This document shows positions 1 through 5,739 of a stretch of 7,099 nt of DNA, piece after piece. Source of the stretch: Cytophagales bacterium. Its GTDB lineage: Bacteria; Bacteroidota; Bacteroidia; Cytophagales; Cyclobacteriaceae. The DNA lies in the NCBI GenBank assembly GCA_024643485.1, contig JAHEMU010000138.1, positions 1-7,099 of the forward strand, written 5' to 3'. The notes under the pieces were generated by a model. That model was not told where the DNA came from and did no database searches. It saw nothing but the letters and a program-made list of their open reading frames with translations. Made by a program: the position numbers and the translations under genes. Every line of letters starts with the position of its first letter. The first letter of the stretch is position 1.

Positions 1-2
1 CT

Positions 3-452
3 ACACGAAAGGATGTTCTGTTGGATGCGAATGCGGCCTTAGATTATTTGGTAGATCGTTCTAAAGGGAATAAAATAGTGGTTTACGGACAATCGTTAGG
101 TGGAAATTTGGCAGGAAAGCTAGTAGAGCAAAATCGGGAAAAGGTTAATGCAATGGTGGCAGAGGGTGCTTTTTCTTCTCATAAGGATATCGCTGCAAAG
201 TCGGCAAGTTTGTTGGGTCGAATATTCGTTTCTGAAGGTTACAGCATTAAGAAATCAATAGAAAATATACAGGTGCCAGTGCTAATAATTCATAGTACTG
301 AGGATGAAACAATTCCTTTTAAAATGGCTGAGAAAATTTTCAAACGGGCAAATGATCCCAAAGAATTATATGCCATAACGAAATGCCACATGTGTGGACC
401 TATGTTTTATGAAGAAGAAATAGGGGCTAAAATTAAACAAATGTTGAAATAG
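3..452 (+). CDS. Alpha/beta hydrolase, C-terminal part (5' end outside window)
   Basis: The reading frame is open through the left edge (codons for T-R-K-D-V-L-L precede the first possible start, a TTG at 21), so this is the C-terminal part of a longer gene. A nucleophile elbow G-Q-S-L-G-G places the catalytic Ser at codon 93-95. The acid is probably the Asp at 303-305 in H-S-T-E-D-E-T-I-P, and the His at 387-389 in K-C-H-M-C-G-P completes the triad in the usual order. The spacing fits the prolyl-oligopeptidase / BEM46-YfhR-like / serine-aminopeptidase type of hydrolase, which cleaves esters or peptides. The substrate cannot be deduced. Two Cys flank the catalytic His (C-H-M-C), which is unusual for such hydrolases. 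The missing N-terminus would hold the oxyanion-hole strand and any signal or membrane anchor. The family call is firm; the function is not. Confidence 0.85.
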   Translation, partial: TRKDVLLDANAALDYLVDRSKGNKIVVYGQSLGGNLAGKLVEQNREKVNAMVAEGAFSSHKDIAAKSASLLGRIFVSEGYSIKKSIENIQVPVLIIHSTEDETIPFKMAEKIFKRANDPKELYAITKCHMCGPMFYEEEIGAKIKQMLK

Positions 453-493
453 CTTTTATTTTCAATTGTGATTAATACTTAAAATTTACCATT

Positions 494-901
494 ATGGAAA
501 ATATGATAATCAACCACGTCGCCGTTCTCGTTTGTGCAGTCTTTAGCTTAATTCTTGGGTTTATTTGGTACTCAAAGCCACTTTTCGCTGGCGTATGGCA
601 ACGTGAAAACAAACTCACCGATGAGCAGCTGAAAGGTTCGAACCCGGCGAAGATATTCGGACTATCTTTTCTACTGGCTTATCTGATGTCATATAATTTG
701 GCGTTTTTTTTAGGCGACGCGGCTACCGATTGGCAATGGGGAATGACGGCGGGTTTTCTAGCCGGATTCGGCTGGGCTTTTACCATGTTTATGGTCATCG
801 CTTTGTTTGAATTAAAAAGCTGGAAATACATTTTTATCAATGGCGGGTATATCGTTATCTATTTTACGGTCATTGGACTAATATTGGGAATGTGGAGGTA
901 G
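494..901 (+). CDS. DUF1761-type four-helix membrane protein
   Basis: This 135-residue integral membrane protein has four predicted helices, at about residues 7-28, 53-74, 82-105 and 110-133. The first is followed by G-F-I-W-Y-S-K-P-L-F-A-G-V-W, which resembles the conserved Trp-Tyr/Phe-rich motif of DUF1761 proteins. After it comes a short hydrophilic loop, residues 36-52, containing L-T-D-E-Q-L. No catalytic residues or known ligand sites are visible, and the family has no established function. The length is normal for the family, so the gene looks complete. It lies 41 bases after the hydrolase stop, and its TAG stop is 11 bases before the dioxygenase ATG, so the two downstream genes are probably co-transcribed. 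No strong ribosome-binding site precedes the ATG, as is usual in Bacteroidota. Confidence 0.8.
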   Translation: MENMIINHVAVLVCAVFSLILGFIWYSKPLFAGVWQRENKLTDEQLKGSNPAKIFGLSFLLAYLMSYNLAFFLGDAATDWQWGMTAGFLAGFGWAFTMFMVIALFELKSWKYIFINGGYIVIYFTVIGLILGMWR

Positions 902-912
902 TCTGAAAGTAT

Positions 913-1770
913 ATGGTAAATTCTAGTCTAGCTGATTTTCAAAAATTTACTGACTCTTTACTTTTTCAAAGTAAAAGAATGCCAGTTTTATTCACTTCGC
1001 ATGGTAGCCCCATGGACATCCCTCTTTCCAAAGATGAACGTCCATTTTGGAATTCATTATTTCATTTAGGACAAAAATTGGAAAAGGCTTTTGAAATAAA
1101 AGCTGCGTTAATTGTGTCGGCACATTGGTGTACTCGTGGTACTTTTGTCAACACCTCACCAAAACAGGAGCAGATATTCGATTATTATGGGTTCCCTAGT
1201 GAATATTATCAGGTTCATTACCACGCAAAGGGAGCGCCAGAAGTCGCGTCCGAAGTACATAAATTAGTGCCTTCAATTACCGAAACGACCGATTGGGGGT
1301 TGGATCATGGTGCATGGCCTATGCTTATGCATTTATTTCCAAATGCGAATGTTCCGGTATTTCAAATGAGTATCGACTATTATGCTAAACCCGATTACCA
1401 TTTTGAAATGGGGAGGTTGTTGAAAAGTTTGAGAAGTAAAGGGGTTTTAATTATAGGAAGTGGATCCCTGATTCATAATTTGCAATTAGCTGGGCAAAAG
1501 ATGAGAGTGAATGACATGACTCCTTATGGTTGGGAAGAGGAGTACGATCATTGGCTCTCGAAGCAAATAAATGAAAGGGAATTCAATAAAATAATTCAAT
1601 ACGAAACCAGCCACCCTCTTGGGAAATTGGCCGCCCCAACTCCAGACCATTTTGTGCCCGTGTTGTACAGCCTAGGACTGATGGATGCAAAGGACGAGAT
1701 TCGCTACTTTTATGACGCAAAGTCTACGGTGCCCGCTTTTAGTGAGCGAAGTTTTATAATCACTGATTGA
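913..1770 (+). CDS. ygiD: LigB-family extradiol dioxygenase, YgiD / 4,5-DOPA dioxygenase-like
   Basis: This 285-residue cytosolic metalloenzyme homologue belongs to the class III extradiol (LigB) superfamily, closest in motif pattern to E. coli YgiD, a zinc-containing 4,5-DOPA extradiol dioxygenase. Candidate metal-binding or catalytic histidines are His30 (T-S-H-G-S-P-M), His71 (S-A-H-W), His188 (G-S-G-S-L-I-H-N) and His246 (T-P-D-H-F-V-P). His132 (L-D-H-G-A-W) is a probable catalytic-site residue. The ATG at 913 gives 22 residues before M-P-V-L-F. A short helical leader of this kind is common in Bacteroidota homologues, so I prefer it to the internal ATG at 979. A GGAGGT inside the end of the preceding gene lies 13 bases ahead. 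The natural aromatic substrate is unknown, since YgiD relatives often lack a catabolic pathway nearby. The gene ends 12 bases before the converging ACR3 gene. Confidence 0.88.
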   Translation: MVNSSLADFQKFTDSLLFQSKRMPVLFTSHGSPMDIPLSKDERPFWNSLFHLGQKLEKAFEIKAALIVSAHWCTRGTFVNTSPKQEQIFDYYGFPSEYYQVHYHAKGAPEVASEVHKLVPSITETTDWGLDHGAWPMLMHLFPNANVPVFQMSIDYYAKPDYHFEMGRLLKSLRSKGVLIIGSGSLIHNLQLAGQKMRVNDMTPYGWEEEYDHWLSKQINEREFNKIIQYETSHPLGKLAAPTPDHFVPVLYSLGLMDAKDEIRYFYDAKSTVPAFSERSFIITD

Positions 1771-1782
1771 AATAATTACCAG

Positions 1783-2823
1783 TTAATATCTCCACTTATT
1801 GGCGATTTTCACCAAGGACAACATCACGGGTACTTCTATCAAAACACCCACTACGGTTGCTAAAGAAGCTCCAGAATTTAATCCAAACAGGGCAATGGCT
1901 ACCGCAACTGCCAATTCAAAGAAATTGCTCGCCCCAATCATTGCCGATGGAGCACAAATGGCATGATTCAGTTTTAAAAACCGACCACTAAACCAACTGA
2001 TAAAAAAGATAAAATAGGTTTGAAGGGTTAATGGGATAGCGATTAATAATATGGACAAAGGATGTTCTACGATGGTATTCCCTTGAAAGGCAAATATTAA
2101 TATCAAGGTAGTGAGCAAAGCGACGATGCTCACAGGCTTTAATCTTTTCAAAAAGGTCTCTTCAAACCACTCTTTTCCTTTATTTTTTAATAATACTCGG
2201 TTAGTAAAATAGCCGGCAATAAGTGGTATTAATACGAAAATGACTACAGAAGTTATTAAAGTAGGATAGGGGACACCTATTATTTCTCCACTGCCATTCA
2301 AAAACTGAATATCAAAAACTGAAAATAGAAAACCAACGATTGGTATAAAGGCAATCAATAAAATCAGATCGTTTACAGATACCTGTACTAGAGTGTAATT
2401 TGCATCTCCTTTCGTGAGATAGGACCATACAAATACCATGGCAGTGCAAGGAGCAGCGCCTAATAGTATGGCTCCAGCTAAATATTGTTCGGCCTCTTCA
2501 GGAAGCATCCAAGCTTGATATATTTTAAAGAAAAATACATAGGAAAATAAGGCCATGGTAAAAGGCTTGATTAACCAATTAACCACCACAGTTAAACTCA
2601 ACCCTTTCCAATTTCTCGAAACATACTTCAATGAGGAAAAGTCGATCTGTACCATCATTGGATAAATCATTAACCAAACCAATATCGATACGGGAATATT
2701 AACATTAGCAATTTCGAGACTACTTAAAATATGGATATAATCCCCGAAAAAATGACCTATTGCTATGCCAACCACAATACACGAGGCCACCCATATAGTT
2801 AAATAACGTTCAAAAACTCCCAT
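1783..2823 (-). CDS. acr3: ACR3-family arsenite efflux transporter
   Basis: This 346-residue inner-membrane transporter has about ten hydrophobic helices, the topology and length typical of ACR3 in the bile/arsenite/riboflavin transporter superfamily. It exports arsenite (and possibly antimonite), driven by the proton gradient. The hallmark signature G-A-A-P-C-T-A-M-V-F-V-W-S spans about residues 122-134, with the conserved functional Cys at 126. The second conserved residue, Glu303, lies in S-N-F-F-E-L-A-V-A. The motif W-L-M-I-Y-P-M-M-V near residues 50-58 is also typical. The ATG at 2823 lies 6 bases after the stop of the ArsC-like gene, so the two form one transcript. Arsenate reduced by the upstream product would be the source of the exported arsenite. 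No truncation or missing key residue is seen. The unrelated ArsB pump is often given the same job but lacks this Cys signature. Confidence 0.95.
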   Translation of the reverse strand: MGVFERYLTIWVASCIVVGIAIGHFFGDYIHILSSLEIANVNIPVSILVWLMIYPMMVQIDFSSLKYVSRNWKGLSLTVVVNWLIKPFTMALFSYVFFFKIYQAWMLPEEAEQYLAGAILLGAAPCTAMVFVWSYLTKGDANYTLVQVSVNDLILLIAFIPIVGFLFSVFDIQFLNGSGEIIGVPYPTLITSVVIFVLIPLIAGYFTNRVLLKNKGKEWFEETFLKRLKPVSIVALLTTLILIFAFQGNTIVEHPLSILLIAIPLTLQTYFIFFISWFSGRFLKLNHAICAPSAMIGASNFFELAVAVAIALFGLNSGASLATVVGVLIEVPVMLSLVKIANKWRY

Positions 2824-2829
2824 TCTAAC

Positions 2830-3456
2830 TTAATTTTTAATGTTGGAAAATACATAAAACATTTCGGATGCGATTTGAAGTGAACGCTCATCGTATTTAG
2901 CGGCCTCTTCTTCCGTGTCGTCAAATTGTTTAGGATCGAAATATCTGACAGGAATACGCTGCTCGGTCCCTGGAATAAACGGACAATTCTCGTCGGCATG
3001 TGAGCAAGTCATGATGGCCGCAAATTTTTCAGCCTCATTTTGTGGGTCATCAAATAATTTTGAAAATGCAATGATAGGCTCAGCAGTTTCATTAAATTTA
3101 ATTAGATATTTTGGGTTAGTTGATCCCTCTTTCTCCACCTTAAATCCAGCCCGTTCAATCGATGCAACCGCTCGTTCATTAAAAGCGGTAACTTCTACAC
3201 CCCCAGAATAACAATTCGTGTTAATGTGATAGAATTCGGAGGCGGTCTTTGCCCAGATTTGAGAAAATTGGCTTCTCCGTGAATTATGTGTGCAAATAAA
3301 ATTCAGGTTGACGGCCTGGTTATTTGCTACCTTGGTTTGAATATATTCGATGAGGTGACTAAGTATTTCTTTTCTTTCATTGGAAATAGAAAGGGATTTC
3401 GCGCGATCTATAAAAACAGAAAGGGTTGGAAATAATTTTATAGAAGATGGATTCAT
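2830..3456 (-). CDS. arsC: ArsC-like low-molecular-weight phosphatase / arsenate reductase
   Basis: This 208-residue cytosolic protein has a low-molecular-weight tyrosine-phosphatase fold. The P-loop C-X5-R is C-T-H-N-S-R-R (Cys55, Arg61), and an Asp in F-D-P (Asp174) is the likely general acid. A second pair, Cys151 and Cys158 in T-C-S-H-A-D-E-N-C-P, has the same seven-residue step as the Cys82/Cys89 relay of S. aureus thioredoxin-coupled ArsC. That favours arsenate reduction over plain tyrosine phosphatase activity. Compared with the about 130-residue classical ArsC it carries about 50 extra N-terminal residues, rich in Ser, Lys and Leu and probably helical, and an insertion around residues 104-146. 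It is the first gene of a two-gene unit with acr3, which supports arsenic detoxification. No arsR lies directly upstream. Automated annotation may call it simply protein-tyrosine-phosphatase. Confidence 0.88.
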   Translation of the reverse strand: MNPSSIKLFPTLSVFIDRAKSLSISNERKEILSHLIEYIQTKVANNQAVNLNFICTHNSRRSQFSQIWAKTASEFYHINTNCYSGGVEVTAFNERAVASIERAGFKVEKEGSTNPKYLIKFNETAEPIIAFSKLFDDPQNEAEKFAAIMTCSHADENCPFIPGTEQRIPVRYFDPKQFDDTEEEAAKYDERSLQIASEMFYVFSNIKN

Positions 3457-3488
3457 ATTAGCTAAAGATAGAAAGATAATTAGAGAGG

Positions 3489-3496
3489 CAAATTTA
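3489..3496 (-). promoter_or_regulatory. Possible -7 element for the arsC-acr3 unit
   Basis: Read on the minus strand this is TAAATTTG, a full match to the Bacteroidota -7 consensus TAnnTTTG. It lies 32 bases before the arsC ATG, which would give a leader of roughly 25 bases. At the expected -33 distance there is only a T-rich tract (CTTTTTCTTA) and no clean TTG, so the assignment is tentative. Confidence 0.4.
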
Positions 3497-3610
3497 AGCG
3501 TTTAAACCTGTAAGAAAAAGAATAATGTGCTTGGAAATACAGTCAAGATTTTGTTGGGAAATAACCACCCCTCCCCGGTACAATATACAGTCCTTCCACA
3601 TTACTAGGGC

Positions 3611-3683
3611 AATGATAAATGCTTAATTTTTTCTAAACGGCTAATAACGTATAGTAAGGGAGCCTTATTTATCATTTTTTTTT
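3611..3683 (+). repeat. Long-loop inverted repeat followed by T9; possible terminator or structured RNA
   Basis: The arms AATGATAAAT (3611-3620) and ATTTATCATT (3667-3676) are perfect reverse complements. The right arm runs into nine T (3675-3683), as at an intrinsic terminator read on the + strand. Within the 46-base loop a second short pairing is possible between GGCT (3639-3642) and AGCC (3661-3664). The outer stem is AT-only apart from one G-C pair and the loop is long, so as a terminator it would be weak. No gene upstream on this strand needs terminating, so it may instead be the 3' end of a small RNA or a relic of a dispersed repeat. Confidence 0.4.
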
Positions 3684-3693
3684 AAGACATCCT

Positions 3694-3725
3694 CTTGCTT
3701 TATATGTTATAAATATATAACATTG
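3694..3725 (+). promoter_or_regulatory. Bacteroidota-type promoter for the membrane-protein/XRE unit
   Basis: CTTG at 3694-3697 and TAACATTG at 3718-3725 are 20 bases apart. This fits the Bacteroidota pattern TTTG / about 19-21 bases / TAnnTTTG, with one mismatch in each box. Transcription would start near 3731, leaving a leader of about 19 bases before the ATG at 3750. The -7 box overlaps the right arm of the first palindrome, and the start site lies in the second palindrome. Confidence 0.5.
3704..3723. promoter_or_regulatory. Operator-like palindrome 1 (TGTTA-N8-TAACA)
   Basis: This is a perfect palindrome with 8-base arms ATGTTATA / TATAACAT around the four bases AATA. Its core, TGTTA-N8-TAACA (3705-3722), recurs 21 bp downstream. 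It covers the end of the spacer and most of the predicted -7 box, so a bound protein would block RNA polymerase. The likely binder is the XRE-type protein encoded by the second gene of the unit; that is an inference. Confidence 0.6.
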
Positions 3726-3743
3726 TGTTAGAAATAAATAACA
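3726..3743. promoter_or_regulatory. Operator-like palindrome 2 (TGTTA-N8-TAACA)
   Basis: The same half-sites, TGTTA (3726-3730) and TAACA (3739-3743), are again separated by exactly eight bases, with a different centre (GAAATAAA). The site starts 21 bp after the first palindrome core, two turns of B-DNA, so two dimers would sit on the same face and could bind cooperatively. It ends 6 bases before the ATG at 3750. Confidence 0.55.
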
Positions 3744-3749
3744 TTAAAA

Positions 3750-4163
3750 ATGAAAAAAATTAGAACTTCAGTCATGCTGATATTAGCAGGAACCACCACA
3801 TTTGGGATGTTTATGTGGTTTTATTCCAGTAAGCAAGCGTTAGGAACTCAAGAGTTTGTCTTACTTGGATTGGTTTTAACCGTTGTGGCATTTAGTTTAT
3901 ATATAGCTTACAATCGGTATAAAAATGAAAAGCAGGGTTTACCAGCAGACGATGAATTGAGTAATCGAATAAAGCAAAAGGCGGGCGCCGGTGCCTTTAT
4001 GTATTCTTTTTATATGTGGTTGTTGATTTATTTTCTATTCCGTGAGTCGGAATTAGAGATAATTGTTCCGATTGGATTGGGAATTATTGGAATGGGGGCC
4101 GTTTTCTTGGTTCTATATTTATATTATTCATTTAGTGGCGTGGAGGATGAAAACGAAAATTAA
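3750..4163 (+). CDS. Small four-helix membrane protein paired with a repressor (DUF2178-like)
   Basis: This 137-residue membrane protein has helices at about residues 6-25, 34-55, 80-97 and 102-127. Its most distinctive segment is the cytosolic or loop region N-E-K-Q-G-L-P-A-D-D-E-L-S-N-R-I, followed by K-Q-K-A-G-A-G-A-F at about 75-83. An acidic D-E-L then K-A-G-x-x-A-F pattern resembles DUF2178-like small membrane proteins that sit next to tiny XRE regulators, but I cannot confirm the family. No enzymatic motif is visible. The C-terminus is acidic (V-E-D-E-N-E-N). The gene overlaps the next by 17 bases, so translation is probably coupled. The A-rich region before the ATG has no Shine-Dalgarno. 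The role is unknown; the partnership suggests the two proteins work in one regulatory circuit. Confidence 0.75.
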   Translation: MKKIRTSVMLILAGTTTFGMFMWFYSSKQALGTQEFVLLGLVLTVVAFSLYIAYNRYKNEKQGLPADDELSNRIKQKAGAGAFMYSFYMWLLIYFLFRESELEIIVPIGLGIIGMGAVFLVLYLYYSFSGVEDENEN

Positions 4164-4344
4164 AGAACTGAGAGCTCGGGATGGGCTAACTCAGGAAGAC
4201 TTGGCGAAAAGAGTGAATGTTAGGCGAGAGACCATCGTTTTCTTGGAAAAAGGGAAGTACAACCCTTCTTTAAAATTGGCTTATGATATTGCAATGGTAT
4301 TTAATTTATCTATTGAGGAGGTCTTTGTTCTCCATGAAGATTAG
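4147..4344 (+). CDS. XRE-family (YozG-like) small transcriptional regulator
   Basis: This 65-residue DNA-binding protein consists of little more than a Cro/C1-type helix-turn-helix. The frame M-K-T-K-I-K-E-L-R-A-R-D-G-L-T-Q-E-D-L-A is the standard start of YozG-like regulators. The HTH spans about residues 14-35 (L-T-Q-E-D-L-A then V-R-R-E-T-I-V-F-L-E). After it comes the typical E-K-G-K-Y-N-P-S-L-K-L-A segment, and the protein ends in S-I-E-E-V-F. The frame extends upstream to an ATG at 4063, but those 28 residues are a shifted reading of the membrane-protein gene, so the start at 4147 is chosen. A GGAGG directly abuts this ATG, too close to be an ideal ribosome-binding site. It probably binds as a dimer to the two palindromes at 3704-3743 and represses its own operon. 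Confidence 0.9.
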   Translation: MKTKIKELRARDGLTQEDLAKRVNVRRETIVFLEKGKYNPSLKLAYDIAMVFNLSIEEVFVLHED

Positions 4345-4351
4345 AAAAATT

Positions 4352-4389
4352 AACGGTTCCGTCCTGGTTTTAAACTAGACGGAACCGTT
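4352..4389. terminator. Bidirectional terminator between convergent units
   Basis: The arms AACGGTTCCGTC (4352-4363) and GACGGAACCGTT (4378-4389) form a perfect 12-bp stem. Its 14-base loop contains a further short GTTT/AAAC pairing. It lies 8 bases after the XRE gene stop and 10 bases past the end of creD. Read on the minus strand, a T-run (AATTTTTC) follows the stem, so it should terminate creD well. On the plus strand the T-tract is broken (TGCTTATTTT), so termination there is probably weaker. Confidence 0.88.
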
Positions 4390-4398
4390 GAATTCTGC

Positions 4399-5724
4399 TT
4401 ATTTTGATTTGGTATTCATTTGGTACCAATTGATATTCCTTGTGAGGTACATGGTCGCGCTGAGGGCGATGAATAATCCCATAGCCCCAGTAAGCAACGC
4501 AAATCCTTCTAATTGTAAAATGATATAAATAAAGCCATAGATAATGGTAAAGAAAAGTAGCAGCACCCAGTGAACTTGCTCTCCACGAAAAATGGCTTTC
4601 ATATAAAGCGTAATCATCAGAGCTGTTAGGGTTGAGGAGATTAGATACGCTAGATTAAATCCAAGGTGTTCAGACAATGAAATAAGAAGGATGTAAAAAA
4701 GGATAAGCGCTAAGCCTGCCATCACATATTGGAAAGGGTGCAGTCTTTTTTTCTTTATAATTTCAGTTAGAAAAAATACCAAAAATGTAAGACAAATAAC
4801 AAGGAAGGAATATTTGATGGATCGTGTGTTTTTTTGATATTCATTTACCGGTTGGATTAAGTTTACACCAAAAGATTGGTCCAATTCCCATTTTTTCGCA
4901 CCGGTCCAAAATTCAGGAATATTGCGACTCAAATGAAAGATATTCCATTCGGCGGTAAATCCGGCATCGTTAATTTCGTGGGTAGGAAGAAAGTTTCCAT
5001 TGAAAGAAGGATCGGGCCAGATAGAACTTAACGTGACATGTGTTTCCTGACCCACGGGGATGAAATCCAGTTTTTCATGACCCTTAATATCCAAGTTAAA
5101 ACTGAAGGTATATTGGGAAGTTTTAGGATCTATTTTAACCGCAGTGTAAACCCCGGAATTGGTGATGTCGTCTTCTGGTATTCCCACTTTAAATTTATAG
5201 GACCCATCGTTCCATTTGAGTTGATCAATGCTATTAATCCCAGTTTGATCAGAAATACCAATACTTAAATAGGCATCATCGTAGTACACGGAGGCTGAAT
5301 CAACCGTATCAAGAAATTCTTTTGGTAGTTTAAAGATACCCGAGGTTTCTATAATTGACTCATATAGGATCACATCATAAATTCCTTTTGTTTTAATTGA
5401 AGTTTCAATTTTCCCATCAAAGGTGACTACTTCGGGAGTAAGGTGTAAAAGGCGCAAAGTCGAAACAGTACCTCCTCTGCCGTCGGCGTAGGAGGCCGAA
5501 TATGGAATGGTTAAGAAGGGGCCATTAATAAGTTGCTGTGTTCCCCACCCTGCACTCACGGTTTTTTCCGTTTCCTGTTGGAAGGAATTCCGCTCATCTA
5601 TGACGTTGTTTATCATGACGGTTGGAATTAGTAGAATTAAGGCTAAAATGCCAACAATTACTGCTTTTAGCGTGATGGAACCTGCAATGCGGTCGGTCAC
5701 TTCGTTGAGATTTAAATTTTCCAT
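4399..5724 (-). CDS. creD: CreD-like inner membrane protein
   Basis: This 441-residue protein has the full CreD layout. A short cytosolic N-terminus is followed by one helix at about residues 18-42, then a large periplasmic domain of about 260 residues. Five C-terminal helices follow, at about 304-322, 329-350, 356-377, 384-403 and 405-426. Family-typical stretches are W-G-T-Q-Q-L-I-N-G-P-F-L-T-I-P-Y at 60-75, D-P-S-F-N-G-N-F-L-P near 238-247, and G-V-N-L-I-Q-P-V-N-E-Y-Q-K-N-T-R followed by S-I-K-Y at 286-305. In Enterobacteria creD is the main CreBC-regulated gene and is linked to envelope stress and colicin E2 tolerance. Its biochemical role is unknown. Here no CreBC pair is present: the neighbour is a winged-helix regulator 47 bases upstream, and a palindrome shared with that regulator's operon precedes the ATG. 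The length is close to E. coli CreD. Confidence 0.93.
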   Translation of the reverse strand: MENLNLNEVTDRIAGSITLKAVIVGILALILLIPTVMINNVIDERNSFQQETEKTVSAGWGTQQLINGPFLTIPYSASYADGRGGTVSTLRLLHLTPEVVTFDGKIETSIKTKGIYDVILYESIIETSGIFKLPKEFLDTVDSASVYYDDAYLSIGISDQTGINSIDQLKWNDGSYKFKVGIPEDDITNSGVYTAVKIDPKTSQYTFSFNLDIKGHEKLDFIPVGQETHVTLSSIWPDPSFNGNFLPTHEINDAGFTAEWNIFHLSRNIPEFWTGAKKWELDQSFGVNLIQPVNEYQKNTRSIKYSFLVICLTFLVFFLTEIIKKKRLHPFQYVMAGLALILFYILLISLSEHLGFNLAYLISSTLTALMITLYMKAIFRGEQVHWVLLLFFTIIYGFIYIILQLEGFALLTGAMGLFIALSATMYLTRNINWYQMNTKSK

Positions 5725-5739
5725 AGCTTAATTAAAAGT

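Larger units (their letters stand above)
3457..3749. other. 293-base divergent intergenic region
   Basis: This gap separates the divergent arsC-acr3 unit (- strand) and the membrane-protein/repressor unit (+ strand). From left to right it holds a possible ars promoter (3489-3496), a C-rich tract ACCACCCCTCCCCGG (3564-3578), and a 10-bp inverted repeat with a 46-base loop ending in nine T (3611-3683). It ends with a promoter and two tandem palindromes in front of the gene at 3750. I find no convincing protein gene in it. A 34-codon + strand frame (3526-3630) runs through the C-rich tract and has no coding character. In particular, no arsR fits here. Confidence 0.75.

Noticed and set aside
494..901. 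Base composition of the DUF1761 gene as a sign of transfer
   Set aside because: Some parts look GC-richer, but a rough count over 541-840 gives about 43%, close to parts of the neighbouring hydrolase gene.
1771..1782. Terminator between the dioxygenase and acr3
   Set aside because: The 12-base gap and its flanks show only a 4-bp ACTG/CAGT pairing and no T-tract; no terminator can be supported.
2799..2999. Open frame of 66 codons on the - strand
   Set aside because: It is a shifted reading across the arsC/acr3 junction, overlaps both real genes and has no recognisable domain.
2915..3211. Open frame of 98 codons on the + strand
   Set aside because: It lies wholly inside the well-supported ArsC-like gene on the other strand, and its product is low-complexity Ser/Asn-rich with no motif.
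3537..3592. Direct repeat ATACAGTC (3537-3544 and 3585-3592)
   Set aside because: Eight bases repeated once in an intergenic region, without context or symmetry, is compatible with chance.
3526..3630. 34-codon + strand reading frame in the divergent gap
   Set aside because: It runs through the C-rich tract and ends in the inverted repeat, with no start signal or coding character.
4063..4146. N-terminal extension of the XRE regulator to an upstream ATG
   Set aside because: The 28 extra residues are a shifted reading of the last helix of the membrane-protein gene; homologues of this type start at M-K-x-K-I-K-E-L-R, which matches the ATG at 4147.
5038..5268. Open frame of 76 codons on the + strand
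   Set aside because: It is antisense to the periplasmic domain of creD and has no recognisable features.
5507..5731. Open frame of 74 codons on the + strand
   Set aside because: It is antisense to the N-terminus of creD; its hydrophobic-looking product merely mirrors the membrane helix on the other strand.
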